A stretch of 64,000 nucleotides of DNA from Cephalotus follicularis (GCA_001972305.1 BDDD01002862.1:62001-126000); one strand, 5' to 3'; counted from the first letter of the stretch, positions 1 through 13,188 are shown. Program-made: numbers and translations. The notes: generated from the letters alone by a model not told the origin.

Positions 1-284
1 TACTTCGGCAAGTGTGTAGCGGCAAAGTGATGGAGCCTCCAACGTTGGTATGGTAGCTTCCCTTATGCTTTTATGTTTACCGATATGGTTTCGGTTTAAT
101 TTTATATGCATGCTTGATATTTGTTTCGGTTCGATTGTTAATTAAACGGAGATCCTAGGCTTTTCTATTTCGTACTAAGATGTTAGTGTGAACCTTGACT
201 TACTGTCTTGGTGTTTTTAAAAAATTAAAATTATACACACTAGCGTCCTAGGACCAAATCGACTGGGAACCCTTGTCAGGTTTC
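1..284. other. Unassigned left edge, abutting the C1 5' LTR
   Basis: No coding potential is evident. The stretch does not match the corresponding first part of the C1 3' LTR (52977-53225), although the two LTR copies align well from about base 285 onward at the shared word gacctacatg. It may be the end of another element inserted in the C1 5' LTR, or flanking DNA joined to a truncated LTR. I cannot tell which from this window. Confidence 0.4.
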
Positions 285-2519
285 CAACAAGACCTACATG
301 TGTCAATACGATTCCTATATGCGTCGGTAGTGCATAGTTACAAGGTGACTAGTAGGCTATACGTGACCTATGCTGTTCCTTAGACCTGAGCGGCTGCTTG
401 ATATTGCCTAGTGATTGTCTGGCTTTGATTTTCGCGTTACCCAGCTCCTAGAGCTAGCAAACGGGTTGTCGTTGGGCCTTATAAGATCTACCTATGAGTG
501 TGAGCGAGTGCGTAACAAGGGATCGTCACACCCGTAGGTTGGGTGACCGGCTCTATACTATATGTGTCCATTACAGACTTTGAAAATTATGGCCAGGTGC
601 CGGTGGACGGGAGACAAGGTTTCCGGGGAGGTCCACTTATAGTGGCAATGTCTAACCAGATTTATAGTCATCGCAGCTTTCATATAGGGTCAACACTCAT
701 CCATGCCCTAGACCGGGATCAGAGCCAAGCATGATGAGGGAAACACTGCATATATGCTGACGATAGAAGAAAGTATTGGTTTAACTAGTTATCGATTGAT
801 TAACGTGAAAATTAATTAGGAATTGATTCCATGTATCCGGAACGTTATAGGATATCATTCCGGGACCTTTTGGATAGCCAAGGACTAGTGGGGTGGTCGT
901 ACCGGAACTTTGGGATGTTTTGGAAAATTTATCATTCGTACCGGATTCCGAACCGAACTTTAGGGTCCCACCTGATTATTGGTTTGTTGATATGTGCAAG
1001 GCATATGTCATTCAATGGGAGGATAACATGAATGTTACTTTGCATGAGTATTTTGATTAGCTAAGTTTTTAGCTAGACCATGATCAATTTACTCTAGTCA
1101 AAGGTTGAGTGTATTACAAGTAATCACGTGGAGTGATTAGAAGAGAGATTGGGGCGGCAAAGCATGCACATGAAGTGTGCATGCCATGGCCGAAATTAAG
1201 GTTGTATAGGGCACAACAATTTTGGCCATAATCCCCTTCCTTAGCTGCCCCTCCCTTGTCCTCTAGAGAGGATTTAAATTGAAGGGATATGAGAGAGCAT
1301 TGGGCCATAATTGTTGATGTGTGTGTAATGCACATTTGGGCCAACATTGGGTAAGTGTGTGTGGAACAAACTTGGGCTGAATGTGTGCTAAGGAAGCACA
1401 AAAATTCAGCCAAGCCCACCAAGCCCATTCTTTCCCTTCTTAGCCGCCCATGTGTTGTCCTCTAGTGAGGATTTGAATGGTCAAATGGTTGAGTGTAGGA
1501 CACTCGATGACCATACCTAGGAATGGCTTAAGGTATGGGCACATATGACAAAGGCATGGTGAGCCATGCTTGTCACATGTGATGGCCTGCCCTTCGGAGA
1601 GTTAGTGTGTGTCTAAGAGTCTCATAACATGTGTGTTACACATCTCTCCTTATTCCAAGCCTTGGACCCGTAGCCCTCTCATTCTTCTTACTTCTACCTT
1701 TCTTCATCACACTCTCATGGAAGCCATTGTTGAGTGTAGCTAAGAGCTTCAAGAAGAAAGGTCATACACTCATCTCCTCACCACCCTTCCTCTAGTCATT
1801 ATAGGTGGAGGTATCCTACACATTGTAGCATACTTTTAATTCTCTTGACCATTAAATTTAGGGTTAAAACACTCCATACAATAGAGGTCCCAAGGAGAAT
1901 GTTTTATATCCGTGGTTGAACCTTGCATGGTATGTGATGTAAGTTCTAACTTTGAGTGTTGTGAGTGAAAACCTTCAGCCCCCTCTTGGATTGCTTGAAC
2001 CCGTGACTTTGGAGCTTTGGTGGAGGTGCTTGGAGGGCAAGGAAAGGAGCACAAAGTGTAGAGGGAGCATACTAGAAAGAATGAGCCATCACCGGTGGTA
2101 ATGGATTCATTTTCTCCTTCCCTCTTTTCTTCTTGTTTTCTCACGGCCAAGCTAGGGTTTCTTAACGAAAACCCTAGCTATGTTTGTGTATGTGTATTTG
2201 GATATGTTTTGATCAAATCTCTTGAATTAGGAAGCCTGGAACACACAACATCACTGGGGTTATGCAAGGTAAACCCTAGTTTCAATTTTGGTACGATCAA
2301 GATTGAAGCATGCTTGACCCATGAGTTCTAGCCTCCTATTTTAAGTTGTGGTTCAATTGGAAAGCTAATTAGTGATCCTTGGTATGCCGAGGAAATTTAT
2401 TGACATAGATGTTTTAGGATGTTCCCTTGCTTGGAGCTCCATTGATTAAAAAATTAAAATTGACCATAATAAACACCTATGGCCTAAAATGCCTTAACAC
2501 CCTCAAATGGTTTTCAGCA
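285..2519 (+). repeat. C1 5' LTR (left end missing)
   Basis: Direct repeat of 53225-55454, recognisable throughout. It ends ttttcagca, matching ttttcaaca at 55454, and is followed directly by a primer-binding site. The 3' LTR, with the G1 insertion removed, is about 2.68 kb, so roughly 450 bases of this copy are absent or lie beyond the edge. No long reading frame is convincing inside it. Confidence 0.85.
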
Positions 2520-2520
2520 A

Positions 2521-2533
2521 GTGTATCAGAGCC
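2521..2533 (+). other. C1 primer-binding site
   Basis: The sequence gtgtatcagagcc lies one base after the LTR end and resembles the initiator-methionine tRNA site TGGTATCAGAGC used by many plant LTR elements. Confidence 0.7.
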
Positions 2534-4512
2534 TCCTAATTGGCACTAATTGGACCCTAATTTTAATATTTGGTGGCTTGATTAATGGAATTTAGGGTTG
2601 GCCGAAACTTTAAGCTCCATCCCTAAGTGGATTTTTAAAATTGGAATCAATAGGATTGATTAAAATCCAATTAGTAATACTAATTAAGTGAACTTGTGTA
2701 ATTGACAACCTAACGGATTTTTTGTTGATCCAAAGACATATACATAGGCTGTTTATGATGCAAGGGGTATTCAAATAGTCCTAGGTATGGTTGAGGATCA
2801 CAAACTGGGCCATAGGAAGTCAATAAACAGGGTTTTAAGTGTTAGGAATTTCTACAGTAAAAACTGAGAATGTGGAGAATTTTCTACACAGTTTTCTACA
2901 TTATTGAGTACAAATTTTCTGGCAGTTAATCATGTAGGCAATTGGAATGGTTAGTGCGGTTTTAGTGCAAGCATTTACTGTACAGTTTCTGGCAGTTTCT
3001 GTACTCTTACTGACAGTTTCCAGCACAATTCCTACAAGTTTCCTACAAGGTTCCTGTAAGCTTCCAGTAAGCTTTTCATTGCAGTTTCTGCGCAGTTTTT
3101 CACGCAGTTAATGGCAAGAATAATGTATGGATTGGACATGCATATACTGGAATTTTTAGGCAGGAATTTAAAACACATGTGCATAAAGTTCACTTACTTA
3201 AATGTAATTAATTGTAAGAGAATTATATTAATAGTTTGGTAACTATTAATTAAATTACAATTTTAATTTTGTGATAGGACCATAAAATTAAATAATTAGG
3301 AACAATTAAAGGGACACTAGATTTTAAGTAATTTAGTGAGAGCTACTATTAGTTTTGGCTACCTTTTAATAAACAAGCCATTGGATATTAGAATTAAGTA
3401 TGTTTATTCAATTTAATATATAGGATATATTTAATTGAATTCTCTTATGCATGATGGTAGACTTGGGACTAGACCTAGTTTTTGGTTTTTTTTTTGTATG
3501 GATGAATTTAATTACTTTATTTCTTGGATTTCATTTTGTCTGTAATAAAGTTGTCTGCGTGCACCATTAACTCCCTTTCCTTATTTAATTCTTAGGATAA
3601 AATTCTCTTCTCCCTCTATTTGTATTCTTTTCTTTTATTATATTGAATGTAATGTAAGATGGAATGCAAAGGAGCTTGAAGATGAGGACATGGAGATTGC
3701 AAGACCAAGTGAAGGCTATGTATGCATGGATTGCATATCAGGCCACTTTTTAGGAAGCATAAGATGGATGTTTTTTTCTTTTATGTTAAGCATGCTCAGC
3801 CATTTTCAATAGGATTGGAAGATAAAATTTGGTAATTTTAAACGGCCTGGTTAAATTAAAAATGGTGAGACCCAAATTCCCCCAAAGGAAAATAATAAGT
3901 TTATCATGGCATAGTAGCTAGGTTGTGAATTGTCGTGGGCCTTCCATGATTCTTGCGGAATGGGGTGGACATAATGTAAACTGTCATGCCAAAGCTGAGG
4001 TACTACAGTATAACCATTCCTATTTGGCTCCAGTGCTAGGCGCTGGACGAAAGTTGCTATGTTTTGGCACTTGGACACCCGCACGTTTGGGTGTTTCAGA
4101 ACATGTATATTTCCGTGTGGATTGTGGGTCTAGACTTATACTAGATCTAATGACTCGTCAGGCAAAAGCTGAGACCATACTGAGCCTGGAGGCCGAATGA
4201 TGATCGGATCTTACATGACAGGAAGAATCCTGCATGTAAATTGGTAAAAGCACCTACCTATCTTGGGTATTGTGGTCGATCATGCCAAAGCTGAGGCCCA
4301 TGATATTCGGGGTAGATTCCAATCCCACTAGAAGGCAGGCACTGCCCGAATTCCACATGGGGTGTGGGATACGATTAGAATAGTGGGAGGAACCATATAC
4401 GCTAAAGACCAAGTATTAAGGTCATAACATAAAAACTGGAATAATCTGCTAATAATATTCCCTTGTTTCCTTATAGGTTGCTAAATATATATATATCTTC
4501 TATTACACTCAA
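2534..4512 (+). other. C1 leader between primer-binding site and gag
   Basis: About 2 kb of AT-rich sequence without a credible gene. At 2840-3120 a loose repetition of cagttttct / cagtttctg words occurs. At 3980-4300 the phrase catgccaaagctgagg recurs in variants three times (near 3985, 4160 and 4284). A leader this long is unusual for Copia and could include the packaging signal. An old insertion inside it cannot be excluded. Confidence 0.6.
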
Positions 4513-5210
4513 TGGCAGTCAGCACCATCATAGCCCGCATTTTAGATATTAATAAGCTTGAGAGTCCAAATTTCTTTGACTAGCAGCGCAATTTGCGCTT
4601 GGTACTCACAAGCATGAGAATGGCTCATGTTATGACTGACTACACCCCGGCACAAGGTGCCAACTTGTCCAAACATCACAAGGTCATAGTGGCCAAGTGG
4701 TGGCATGAAAATGAGCAAGCTTGTTGCTTAGCACTAGATGGCATGATGCCATCGTTACGACGATAACATGAGCACTTCAAAACCTTAAGGGCCATTCTTA
4801 TGCAACTCAATGAGTTGTATGGCATTGAGGAGGCAGATTTTGTCTTTGGTAGGCGAAAGACAGCCATGCTCCCCCTTCCATCTTCTTTTGGGACAGACCC
4901 TAAAAGGGGTGAATCCAAGGGATCCCGTCCCAAAGGCAAGGCGTTGAATAAAATGATAGGAAAAAAGGAAAAGGCGCTAGGAGCGCTTGGGGTAGCCATC
5001 GAGAAAAGGATAAAAAGGCTTAAAAAAGAGAATTCCTGTTTCTTTTGTGGGAAGTCAGGATATTGGAAGAAAGACTGTAAGGAGTTCCTTGCCTCCATTG
5101 CTGAGGGTGCCTCTGGATCAGGTACCTTCATGTTTAAACTCCACCTAGCTTACAATGTTAGCTCGACTTGGGTGCAAGACACCGGTTGTGGCACTAACAT
5201 TTGTATCTCT
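4513..5210 (+). pseudogene. C1 gag region with zinc knuckle
   Basis: Copia gag remnant. Early sequence translates to a stretch like the plant Copia gag start (a Q-R-N-L-R-L-V-L-T motif), followed near 4660 by wording typical of the family (KWWHENEQACC). A nucleocapsid zinc knuckle of the C-x2-C-x4-Y-x4-C form (CFFCGKSGYWKKDC) lies at about 5035-5080, with tyrosine where histidine is usual. The protease begins directly after, in the word WVQDTGCGTNIC. The gene would package genomic RNA in a virus-like particle. It is broken. Confidence 0.75.
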
Positions 5211-8055
5211 TTCTAGGGTCTTAGAAAAGCTAGGAAGCTAAGAGCTGGAGTTGTAATGAACCTGCGACTTGGAGATGGATCAAGGATCTTTGCCGAGTTT
5301 GTAGGAATTTTTGATTTGTATCTGCCAAGTGGCTTTGTATTAAGACTAGACCCTTGTTATTATGTGAATAACATTATTATCATTTCCAATGTATGGGTTG
5401 GGAGCTCTTATTTAATGCATTTGGATTTCTGCTATTGTCATCTAGTAAGGTCTTAGTAGGAATTGGGCATCTAGATAATGGGATCTATGTCTTAGATACT
5501 AATCAAAATATGGCATTACCTATAGAGCAAGGTACTTCTAAAACACAACGAGAGAACAATGATGTAAATCATCATACATTTGGCATTGTAGATTAGGTCA
5601 TCCTAGTAAGGCTAGACTATCACAGTTGGTTAAGGATAAACTTTTGGACATTCAGGATGTGGAGTCCTTTCCAACTTGTGAATCATGTTTACAAGGTAAG
5701 ATGACCAAATCTCCTTTCTCCTCTCAAGGAGAAACGGCAGTGGACATATTAGGAATTGTCCACACCGACGTCTGTGGACTGATATCGGTTAGTGCACGTG
5801 GAGGATTTCTCTACTTCATTATCTTTACCTAGGATTTATCACGATAAGGGTATGTGTTTCTGATGAAACACAAGTCTGAATCATTTGAGAGGTTCAAAGA
5901 ATTTAGACATGAAGTAGAAAAGCAAACAGGTAAGTCTATTAAGACTCTTCGGTCTGACCGAGGTAGTGAATACCTGTCTGCTGAATTCCAAGGTTATCTA
6001 AGAGATAATGAAATTCTCTCTCAATGGACCCCTCCTGGGACACCTCAATATAATGGTGTATCTGACCGGAGGAACATGACCTTAGTGAATATGGTCCGGT
6101 CCATGATGTCTTTTATCGATCTTCCTACCTCCTTATGGGGTTATGAACTGCAAGCGGCAACGTACATCCTTAATCAGATTCCTTCAAAATCCGTCCCCTC
6201 CACCCCATACAAAGTATGGACAGGGAGGAAACCCACCCTAAGCCATTTGAGGATTTGGGGCTGTTCAGCATATGTAAGAAGGCTGGAGCCTTCTAAGCTA
6301 GAGGCACGGTCGGACTGTTGCCGGTTTATGGGTTATCCAAAAGAAACCAAAGGATACTACATCTACCTTCCCAGTGGACAAAAGGTTATTGTTTCGCGTA
6401 ATGCTGTATTCCTAGAGAAGGAATACCTTCTCTAAGGAGACAGTGGGAGCAAGGTGGAACTCGAGGAGTTACCACCGGGTGAAGAACCATAGGACGACGA
6501 GGAATTAGAGGTTGGTACCTCTAGAGACACAGTTGGGGTAAGACTTCAACTTGAGATTGGTACTAAGTTAGGCACTCCTCCGGTGAGGAGATCAAGCAGG
6601 ATTTCAACAGCGCCTGAGAGATATGACTATCTCATTGAAGGCACTGACGAACCCAACGTCATCGATGATGATGAGCCTATCAGCTATCAAAAGGCAGTGC
6701 AAAGCACTGACTCAGAGGCATGGCTGGGAGCCATGCAATTCGAGATGGACTCCATCTACACCAACCAAGTGTGGAACTTGGTCGATACACCCAAAGGAAT
6801 AGTACCTATTAGGTGCAAATGGATCTTTAAAAAGAAGATTGGCGTTGATGGAAAGATTGAGACTTATAAAGCGCGATTGGTCGCGAAAGGGTATAGGCAA
6901 AGACATGGAGTCGACTATACCGAAACTTTCTTGCCAGTTGCAATGCTTAAGTCCATCTAGATTTTGCTTGCTATTGCCGCTCATTATAATTATGAGATAT
7001 TGCAAATGGATGTCAGGACATCTTTATCGAATGGACGTCTTGAAGAGGACATTTACATGTCCCAACTCGAGGGGTTTACATCCAAGGAGAATCCACACAA
7101 GGTATGCAAACTCCAAAGGTCTATCTATGGCCTTAAGCAAGCATCACGTAGCTGGAACATCCGTTTTGACGAGGCTGTTAAGGCTTTCAGCTTCATCAAA
7201 AATGTAGATGAGCCATGTGTCTACTGGAAACAGGATGACCCCACTTTCTTGGTACTGTACGTGGATGACATTCTACTCATTGGAATGATGTATCTAAGTT
7301 ACAGTCCGTGAGAGTATGGTTAGCCAAGAACTTCTCCAAGAAGGATTTGGGAGAGGCTTCCTATATATTAGGAATAAAGATCTACATGGATAGATCTAAT
7401 AGGTTTCTTGGGCTCTCCCAAGGCCAGTATATCAGCAAGGTGCTGAAATGTTTTAGTATGGAGAATTCCATGTGGCCTGCTGCCAATCGGCCAAGGAATT
7501 CACCTCTCCAGTCAAATGGCTCCACAGACCCCCGAGGGGAGGACACGCATGAGCTGAATACCTTATGCTTCGATGGTTGGATCTATCATGTATGCCATAC
7601 TATGTATTAGGCCTGGTGTCACGCATGCCTTGGGGATGGCAAGCCGATTTCAATCTGATCCCAGTGAAAGGCACTAAGAAGCAGTCAAGGGGATCCTAAA
7701 GTACCTAAGACAGACTCAGGATCTCTTCTTGATATATGGAGGGGAACGAGATTCAAGTTTTAACTGTGATCTGGATGATCAACAGTCTATTTCGGGATAT
7801 GTGTTTATCCTGAATGGCGGAGTTATGAGTTGGAGGAGCGGCAAGCAGCTGACTACTGCGGACTCCACCACAAAAACATAATATATTGCAACCTCGAACA
7901 CCGCTAAAAAAGCTGTTGGATGCATAAGTTCATAGCTGAACTCGGTGTGGTTCCATCCAATTGTCATCTAGTTGTGGTGTACTATTATAATGATGGGGCA
8001 GATGCACAAGCCAGGGAACCCAGGTCTCACCAAAAGTCCAAAGATATTTAGTGGC
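5160..8055 (+). pseudogene. C1 pol: protease, integrase and reverse transcriptase
   Basis: Copia-order polyprotein remnant. Protease starts near 5165 (D-T-G). A GAG-pre-integrase zinc segment with CESCLQGKMTKSPF follows at about 5590-5720. The integrase core at 5750-6430 shows LRSDRGSEYLS and TPPGTPQYNGVSDRRN. Its C-terminal part includes WGCSAYVRRLEPSKL and GYPKETKGYYIYLPSG. Reverse transcriptase at 6580-7300 includes [29 protein letters not shown] and the catalytic LYVDDILLIG. RNase H begins after 7600. The product would integrate and copy the element. It is heavily worn, and S1 cuts it at 8061. Confidence 0.85.
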
Positions 8056-9170
8056 GTTATTGTAACACCCCGCGCCTGCAGGGCGGACATGTGGCATTAC
8101 CCTCAATCCAATACACAATACAATGGTCGGGACTAGCAATATGAAAATGCGGAAAACTTTAAAACTTTTCAATATATCTCATTTGCGGAAGATACAATAC
8201 AAATGTCCATCCATACGATGCAATACAATACAAATCTTTTACAATACTAGTCTTTTTCAATACACTTATCAATCTTTCAATACAGCATTACAATACAATA
8301 CCTTCCAAACTTTTCACTACAATCTCATAACCAGTCCTGCGGTACCCAAGCAGTCATACGATCAAACGAGTCTTCAATCCTTCTGTCCGCTGCTACCTGC
8401 TGCCCTACCTATGCCGCACACAAAGGTACAACACAGCCCCACCCCGAAGGATGGGGTTAGCCACACTGGCTAAGTAGAAACCCCATGCAGCATGTATGCA
8501 TGTACAATGTGCAATATCGGTGACAATCTATACAATATCAATGTGCGGTGTACAATATCAATGCATGACATGGCGAATGCATATGTACAATCGGCGATCA
8601 GACTACCCGTATGACAATGGCCCATAACATAGCATACGGATAGGATCTATAACAATCAATCAATTGCAGACACTCAATGGTGGTGTATAAGACACCCAAT
8701 CAATCAATCAGTATCAGACATTCAATGGTGGTGTATAAAACACCAAATCAATCAATCAATATCCTATAGAGCATGCGACCGGTGTCAAATCAATGTCAAT
8801 CAGTTAGCAGGGATCAATCCCACGGAAGGTAGTCCTTCAAAAAGGGTGGGAGATCTATCTACGGTTCTCAGACTGATCAGGTCTGGAACGCATAGATCTT
8901 CCAGCCTATGGCTGGGCCAATACAATCTCGATGAGCTACAGCTGAGGGAGCTACTGATGCCGTTAGGGAGCTACGACCCTCAGTGAGCGTCAATCATCAA
9001 TCAATCGTGCTTGTCAGCACATGCTCATCAGCAAGACAATACAATAAAAGAAACGATCGACGGAATAGGTGGACATAGTCAACCTAACATGCCGACGTAA
9101 ACCACAAGGTCGCTCTATAGGATCCATACAATACAATCAATCAATCAATCAAGTCAATACAATGTAAGTA

Positions 9171-9385
9171 AAGTCAATAAGTGGTGGTGTCTAATGGAGA
9201 AATGGGAACGTGCGTCCATCGTACTGACTTAGACTCACAACAACACTCATGACTCAAGAAATCGATCAATGTATCAATACAACGTCGAAGCAAAGTCAAT
9301 AAATGGTGGTGCCTAATGGAGGGATGGGAACGTGCGTCCATTTTACCGACTTAGACTCACAACGACACTTACGACTCAAACAATC
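9171..9385. repeat. Tandem duplication of about 122 bases in S1
   Basis: Two imperfect copies begin near 9171 and 9293, each with gtcaataa[ga]tggtggtg followed by gggaacgtgcgtccat and gacttagactcacaac. The same pair is present in S2 at about 17990-18195, and a diverged pair of about 115 bases is in S0 at 55995-56215, so the duplication predates the separation of these copies. Confidence 0.8.
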
Positions 9386-9649
9386 AATCAATTAATCAAT
9401 AGCCGCTAGGCGGTGACAATCGAATCGACGGAATAGGAATGAATATCTATTTGGTTAACGAAAGTCACTGGGTTGTCACCTATGGCTCAAGCTGTCACTC
9501 TATCAATCTATCAATTCGATCTTTAAAAACCATTGAAAACTGTGTTTTAAATGCTTGAATACCTCAAGTGAGGTTCCGGTCAAGCGGCAATGTGAAAAGG
9601 GGTGAAAAACCAGCTTTAACAGTTAAAAAAAATCCCACTCAGCCCAAAA

Positions 9650-9985
9650 GGCATCGATGTCCTTAACAAAAGACGTCGATGCGTATCAGGGCATGCTTTT
9701 GAAAACGGTAGAAAGACGTTGATGTCTTTCAAAGACATCGAGGTCTTTCTCAATTTGGTCGAAGACGTCGATGTCCTTAGATAAAGACGTCGACGCGTTT
9801 CAATGAAAATGGCATGGGAATGCGCATCGATGTCTCGCGTCGATGCCTTCTCTGAGGAAAGGCATCTCAAGCAAAAGACGTCAACGTCTTTCAAAGACGT
9901 CAACGTCTTTGCTGCGAAATCAAGGAGGCTGCATCTTAAAGTGAAAGACATCGATGCCCATGGGCAAAGGGATCGATGTCTTTGC
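9650..9985. repeat. GTCGAC palindrome array in S1
   Basis: About ten units of the type aaagacgtcgacgtcttt and variants (gacatcgatgtc, gacgtcaacgtc) occur in 335 bases. Apparent protein repeats such as TSTSLKDVDVF are just the translation of this array. Confidence 0.85.
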
Positions 9986-10669
9986 TGGGAATGGCCGATT
10001 TTTCTATAGAAAATCAGTAATTTTCAAGCCAAAATCCAATCAAATCCATTCTTTAAGAACCCAAGGTTTAAAACTCATTCTTTAAGGTTAGTAAAACTAG
10101 TTACAACCTTCAATTTAACATTTCAATATTTCTATTAACAATTAGGTAAAGGATTTACAAAAACCCTAAAAACCCCAAATTCACTCAATACATTCAATTC
10201 AATCTCTCAATCAATCATGAAATTCAGTCAATCAATCAATAAAGCAATAGGCAATTCAGTAAATAAGTCCTACATTTCACTGAAGCTTCAAAAGTTGAGC
10301 TGCCAATCACTCAATCGGCTGCTACGTTGTTCAATCCGCAAGAAGGAGGCTTGTAATCACTACTTGTCAATGACGCAGCAAATCCGGAGCTGCTATGGAG
10401 GAGGAGGCTGTTGGCTGGGAGAGAGAGAGAGAGGAAGAAGAATGAGAGAAAATGAGAGAATGAGAGTGAGAATTGACTTTTATAGTCAATTCGACCAACT
10501 CTCCAAAACTCAGCCCAAAATCCCGACTACACATGCATGTGATCAATACAATCACCAATAGGTATTGGAATACCTCAATTCAATACAATACAATATGGTC
10601 CGATACAGTCCAATACGGTACGATGTATGCATGAATAGTACAAAAGGGAATTCGGGTCGTCGCAGTTAT

Positions 10670-10843
10670 CACCTGATTAGGGAGATCGTGGACCAAGGAG
10701 ACATAGTATTAAAGAGGGTTGCCTCAGAGGAAAACATAGTAGACCCACTGACCAAAGCTCTGGCGAGGTCTTTCCTAGATCGACACAAGAGTGCGATGGG
10801 GCTAATCTATAGGTCTTCTTGGCTTTTGGGCAAAGGGGGTGAT
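10670..10843 (+). pseudogene. C1 RNase H end and polypurine tract
   Basis: After S1, the C1 RNase H resumes with YHLIREIVDQGDIVLKRV, then VDPLTKALARS, the usual end of plant Copia pol. A purine tract, gggcaaagggggtgatt, at about 10828-10843 immediately precedes the TGTTGGG start of the 3' LTR and would prime plus-strand synthesis. Confidence 0.85.
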
Positions 10844-11043
10844 TGTTGGGTATAGGGTGACCCTGCAAGCCACGAGGTGGCTGTATGTAAATACAAATTC
10901 ACCAAATATATACAATCTTAGATTCCTTTTTTGTTACTTTATGCATATTCCAATATATTACGACATGCTATGTGTGATATCCCAACCTTAGGTCTTGTTT
11001 TCTCAGTGTAATTCATATATTAGCTGAAAGCACATGTAGCACC
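10844..11043 (+). repeat. C1 3' LTR, first part
   Basis: Starts TGTTGGGTATAGGG directly after the polypurine tract and is cut by G1 at 11044. The rest of this LTR is at 52977-55454. Its counterpart in the 5' LTR is not in the window. Confidence 0.8.
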
Positions 11044-12007
11044 TGTCACGACCCGAACCATAGGGAGAACCCCACAATCCTACATATGGAAAACCTTCTG
11101 TATAAACCATCCATATGATAATATCATACATCCAAAAGTACACTATAATTTAAAACTTTAAATTCATAAACATACATGCGGAAACATCCATACAACATTC
11201 GGGCAGATAAGCCTAACCATATACGTAACCTCATAATATCTGGAGCGCTGCCACAAGCCGGCAGGTCAAACAACAATTCTTATACATCCAAATCTCATAT
11301 AAGGTAAATAAACAACATAAACTGAACTATCACTGGAACTTGAGCTCCTTATCTGCAAACTGCCCCATTCGTTCACTTCGAGGCGTCCTCGGTACTCGGC
11401 CCTAGTTGTTGTGCCCATTTCGAGAATGGGTCAGCCAAACACAGCCATATAGGTAATACTATATGCAATGAAGTGTACAGTTTATAGAGTTATATGCATG
11501 GCATGTGAAATGCATGAATGCTAATTGTGGACAACATTAGTACATCAACCGTCCCTAGCGGTGGCATACATAACGATGTCCTAACCATAGAATCACAATC
11601 CATACACCCTAGGTCTACAAAAAATCCATCAATCAATCCGTAACCATACATAGGGGCAAACAATCCTTAAGGTCAAAGTGCTCCTCCGCCTCTCCGGTCT
11701 GAGATAGTACCCCCACCATCTATACACCATCCGTGTCATAGCCGTGTGGAGCATGGGATAATATTGGCCACATAATCCGAACCGTACCGTAATTCTAATC
11801 CCGAAGGTACTAGTCGTAATAGAGATCTCTGTAATCCATGTCGTACCGTATCTATCCACAATGCGGTGATCCCCATAGGTTCACCCAAAAAGGAAGGATT
11901 ATATATATCTGTGCAATGTGGCCTAACACCCATAACCTTCATGACGGAAATGAAGATTATGAATGAGTTATCCCGACAAGTCTCAATCATAGCAAACATA
12001 TAAAACC

Positions 12008-13174
12008 TGTTGACATTTATGTCTCAATCCGGGTTTTTATGATAACATATTTATATTTAACAAAGTTTCTTTTTGTGCAAGTTAAGATAAAATGTTGCAA
12101 AGTCAAAACAGGAAATTGCAGATACAGGTCTAAGTATCGATGGTTATAGTGAAACCGGCAGTGCTTTGTGAGACCTTCGACGCCCAAGTCCAAAGCGTCA
12201 GTAGTTGAAGCATTTTGAGCAAAGGAGAAATTGCTCAAACCCTTGACACTCTAAAGAAAGCGTCAGCACTTTGAGCTAAGGCATCAGCGGTTAAGCATTC
12301 TATATCAACGGTTAAAAACAGAAACTTTTGGGAGCGCTTTGAGAAGAACATTTCAAATTCAAACATCCAACGGACACATAAGCGGCGACGCTTTGAAGGA
12401 CAGCGTCGATGCATTTCGCGTGGGGAACAAATTACTGACCACATTTTTAATGCACCCTAATTGAAGGATCAACTCCCAAGACTGAAGTAACATTTCCCAA
12501 GACTGAAGGAACAAGTTTCAAGACAAAAGCTGCACTTCCGAAGGCAAAAGCAACTATTCCCAAGGTCAAAATATCAGCTCTATTAATTCAAATCAGCTAC
12601 AAACAAAACAAGACAAGAAATAGAAAAGAAAACAAGATCAAAGAAGAAAAGATTATCAAGAGAAAAAGATCCTCCACTTTCATACCAACATCAAAAAGCC
12701 TTATCAAGAGGCTTTCATTTTTTAGAGGAATCAATTTCTTGTAATCGTAATAGCTATATCAAACCTTTGAGAGGTTACACAAAACACATATCATCTTTGT
12801 AATCCACATTTATAAAGGGGAGTGAACCCTAAAATGAGAAAGGGGAGTGAACCCTAGTGATTGAGGTCAATCACAGAAATTTGTAAGGTGTACTGAATAG
12901 TCCCTGCTAAAGATATTCGGAGATTGTATTCGGGTGGAATACTAGTGGAAACTCAAGGACGACCTTGGGAAAGTGGACGTAGGCACGATCTTTGCCGAAC
13001 CGCTATAAAATCTTGTTTGCATCTCTCTAACCCTTTGTCTGTAATTACATTACTTATTTACTTGTGATTGATTATTTATTTTGTGTTTATAATTTAATTT
13101 GATTAAATTCGAAAAAGTTCATTAGTTTAGTTAATACTACAATTCAACCCCTCCCCCCCATTGTAGTATATTCA
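12008..13174 (+). repeat. C2 5' LTR
   Basis: TGTTGACATT ... GTATATTCA, 1167 bases, matching 26232-27486. A TATAAAA box is at 13004-13010. It contains a degenerate GTCGAC/GCGTCAGCGCTTT array at 12130-12425. Confidence 0.95.
13004..13010 (+). promoter_or_regulatory. TATA box of C2 5' LTR
   Basis: The sequence tataaaa in the context ccgctataaaatcttg, 164 bases before the LTR end. The same box is at 27313-27319 in the 3' LTR. A start some 25-35 bases downstream would leave a short R-U5, which is usual for Copia. Confidence 0.6.
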
Positions 13175-13176
13175 AT

Positions 13177-13188
13177 TGGTATCAGAGC
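13177..13188 (+). other. C2 primer-binding site
   Basis: The sequence tggtatcagagc starts three bases after the LTR and exactly matches the classical initiator-methionine tRNA site. Confidence 0.9.

Larger units (their letters stand above)
8061..10664 (-). mobile_element. S1: solo LTR with target-site duplication
   Basis: An LTR of about 2.6 kb with no internal region, flanked by the 5-base duplication gttat (8056-8060 and 10665-10669). On + it runs from tgtaacacccc to cgtcgca, so it has TG...CA ends. It matches S2 (16821-19212) in reverse orientation. A TATAAAAG box on - at 10477-10484, close to the gcgtcgca end, and comparison with G1, set the strand as -. It holds ccaatcaat-type simple repeats, a 122-base duplication and a GTCGAC array. 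Solo LTRs form by recombination between the two LTRs of one copy. Family is probably Gypsy, by resemblance of termini to G1-G3. Confidence 0.9.

Noticed and set aside
543-734. Small frame conserved between 543-734 and 53448-53672
   Set aside because: Conservation reflects the two C1 LTR copies; no coding signature beyond chance openness.
9616-10009. Open frames with repeated TSTSLKDVDVF-like residues in S1 (and similar in S2, G3)
   Set aside because: They are translations of the palindromic GTCGAC array, occur on both strands because the array is symmetric, and lie inside LTRs.
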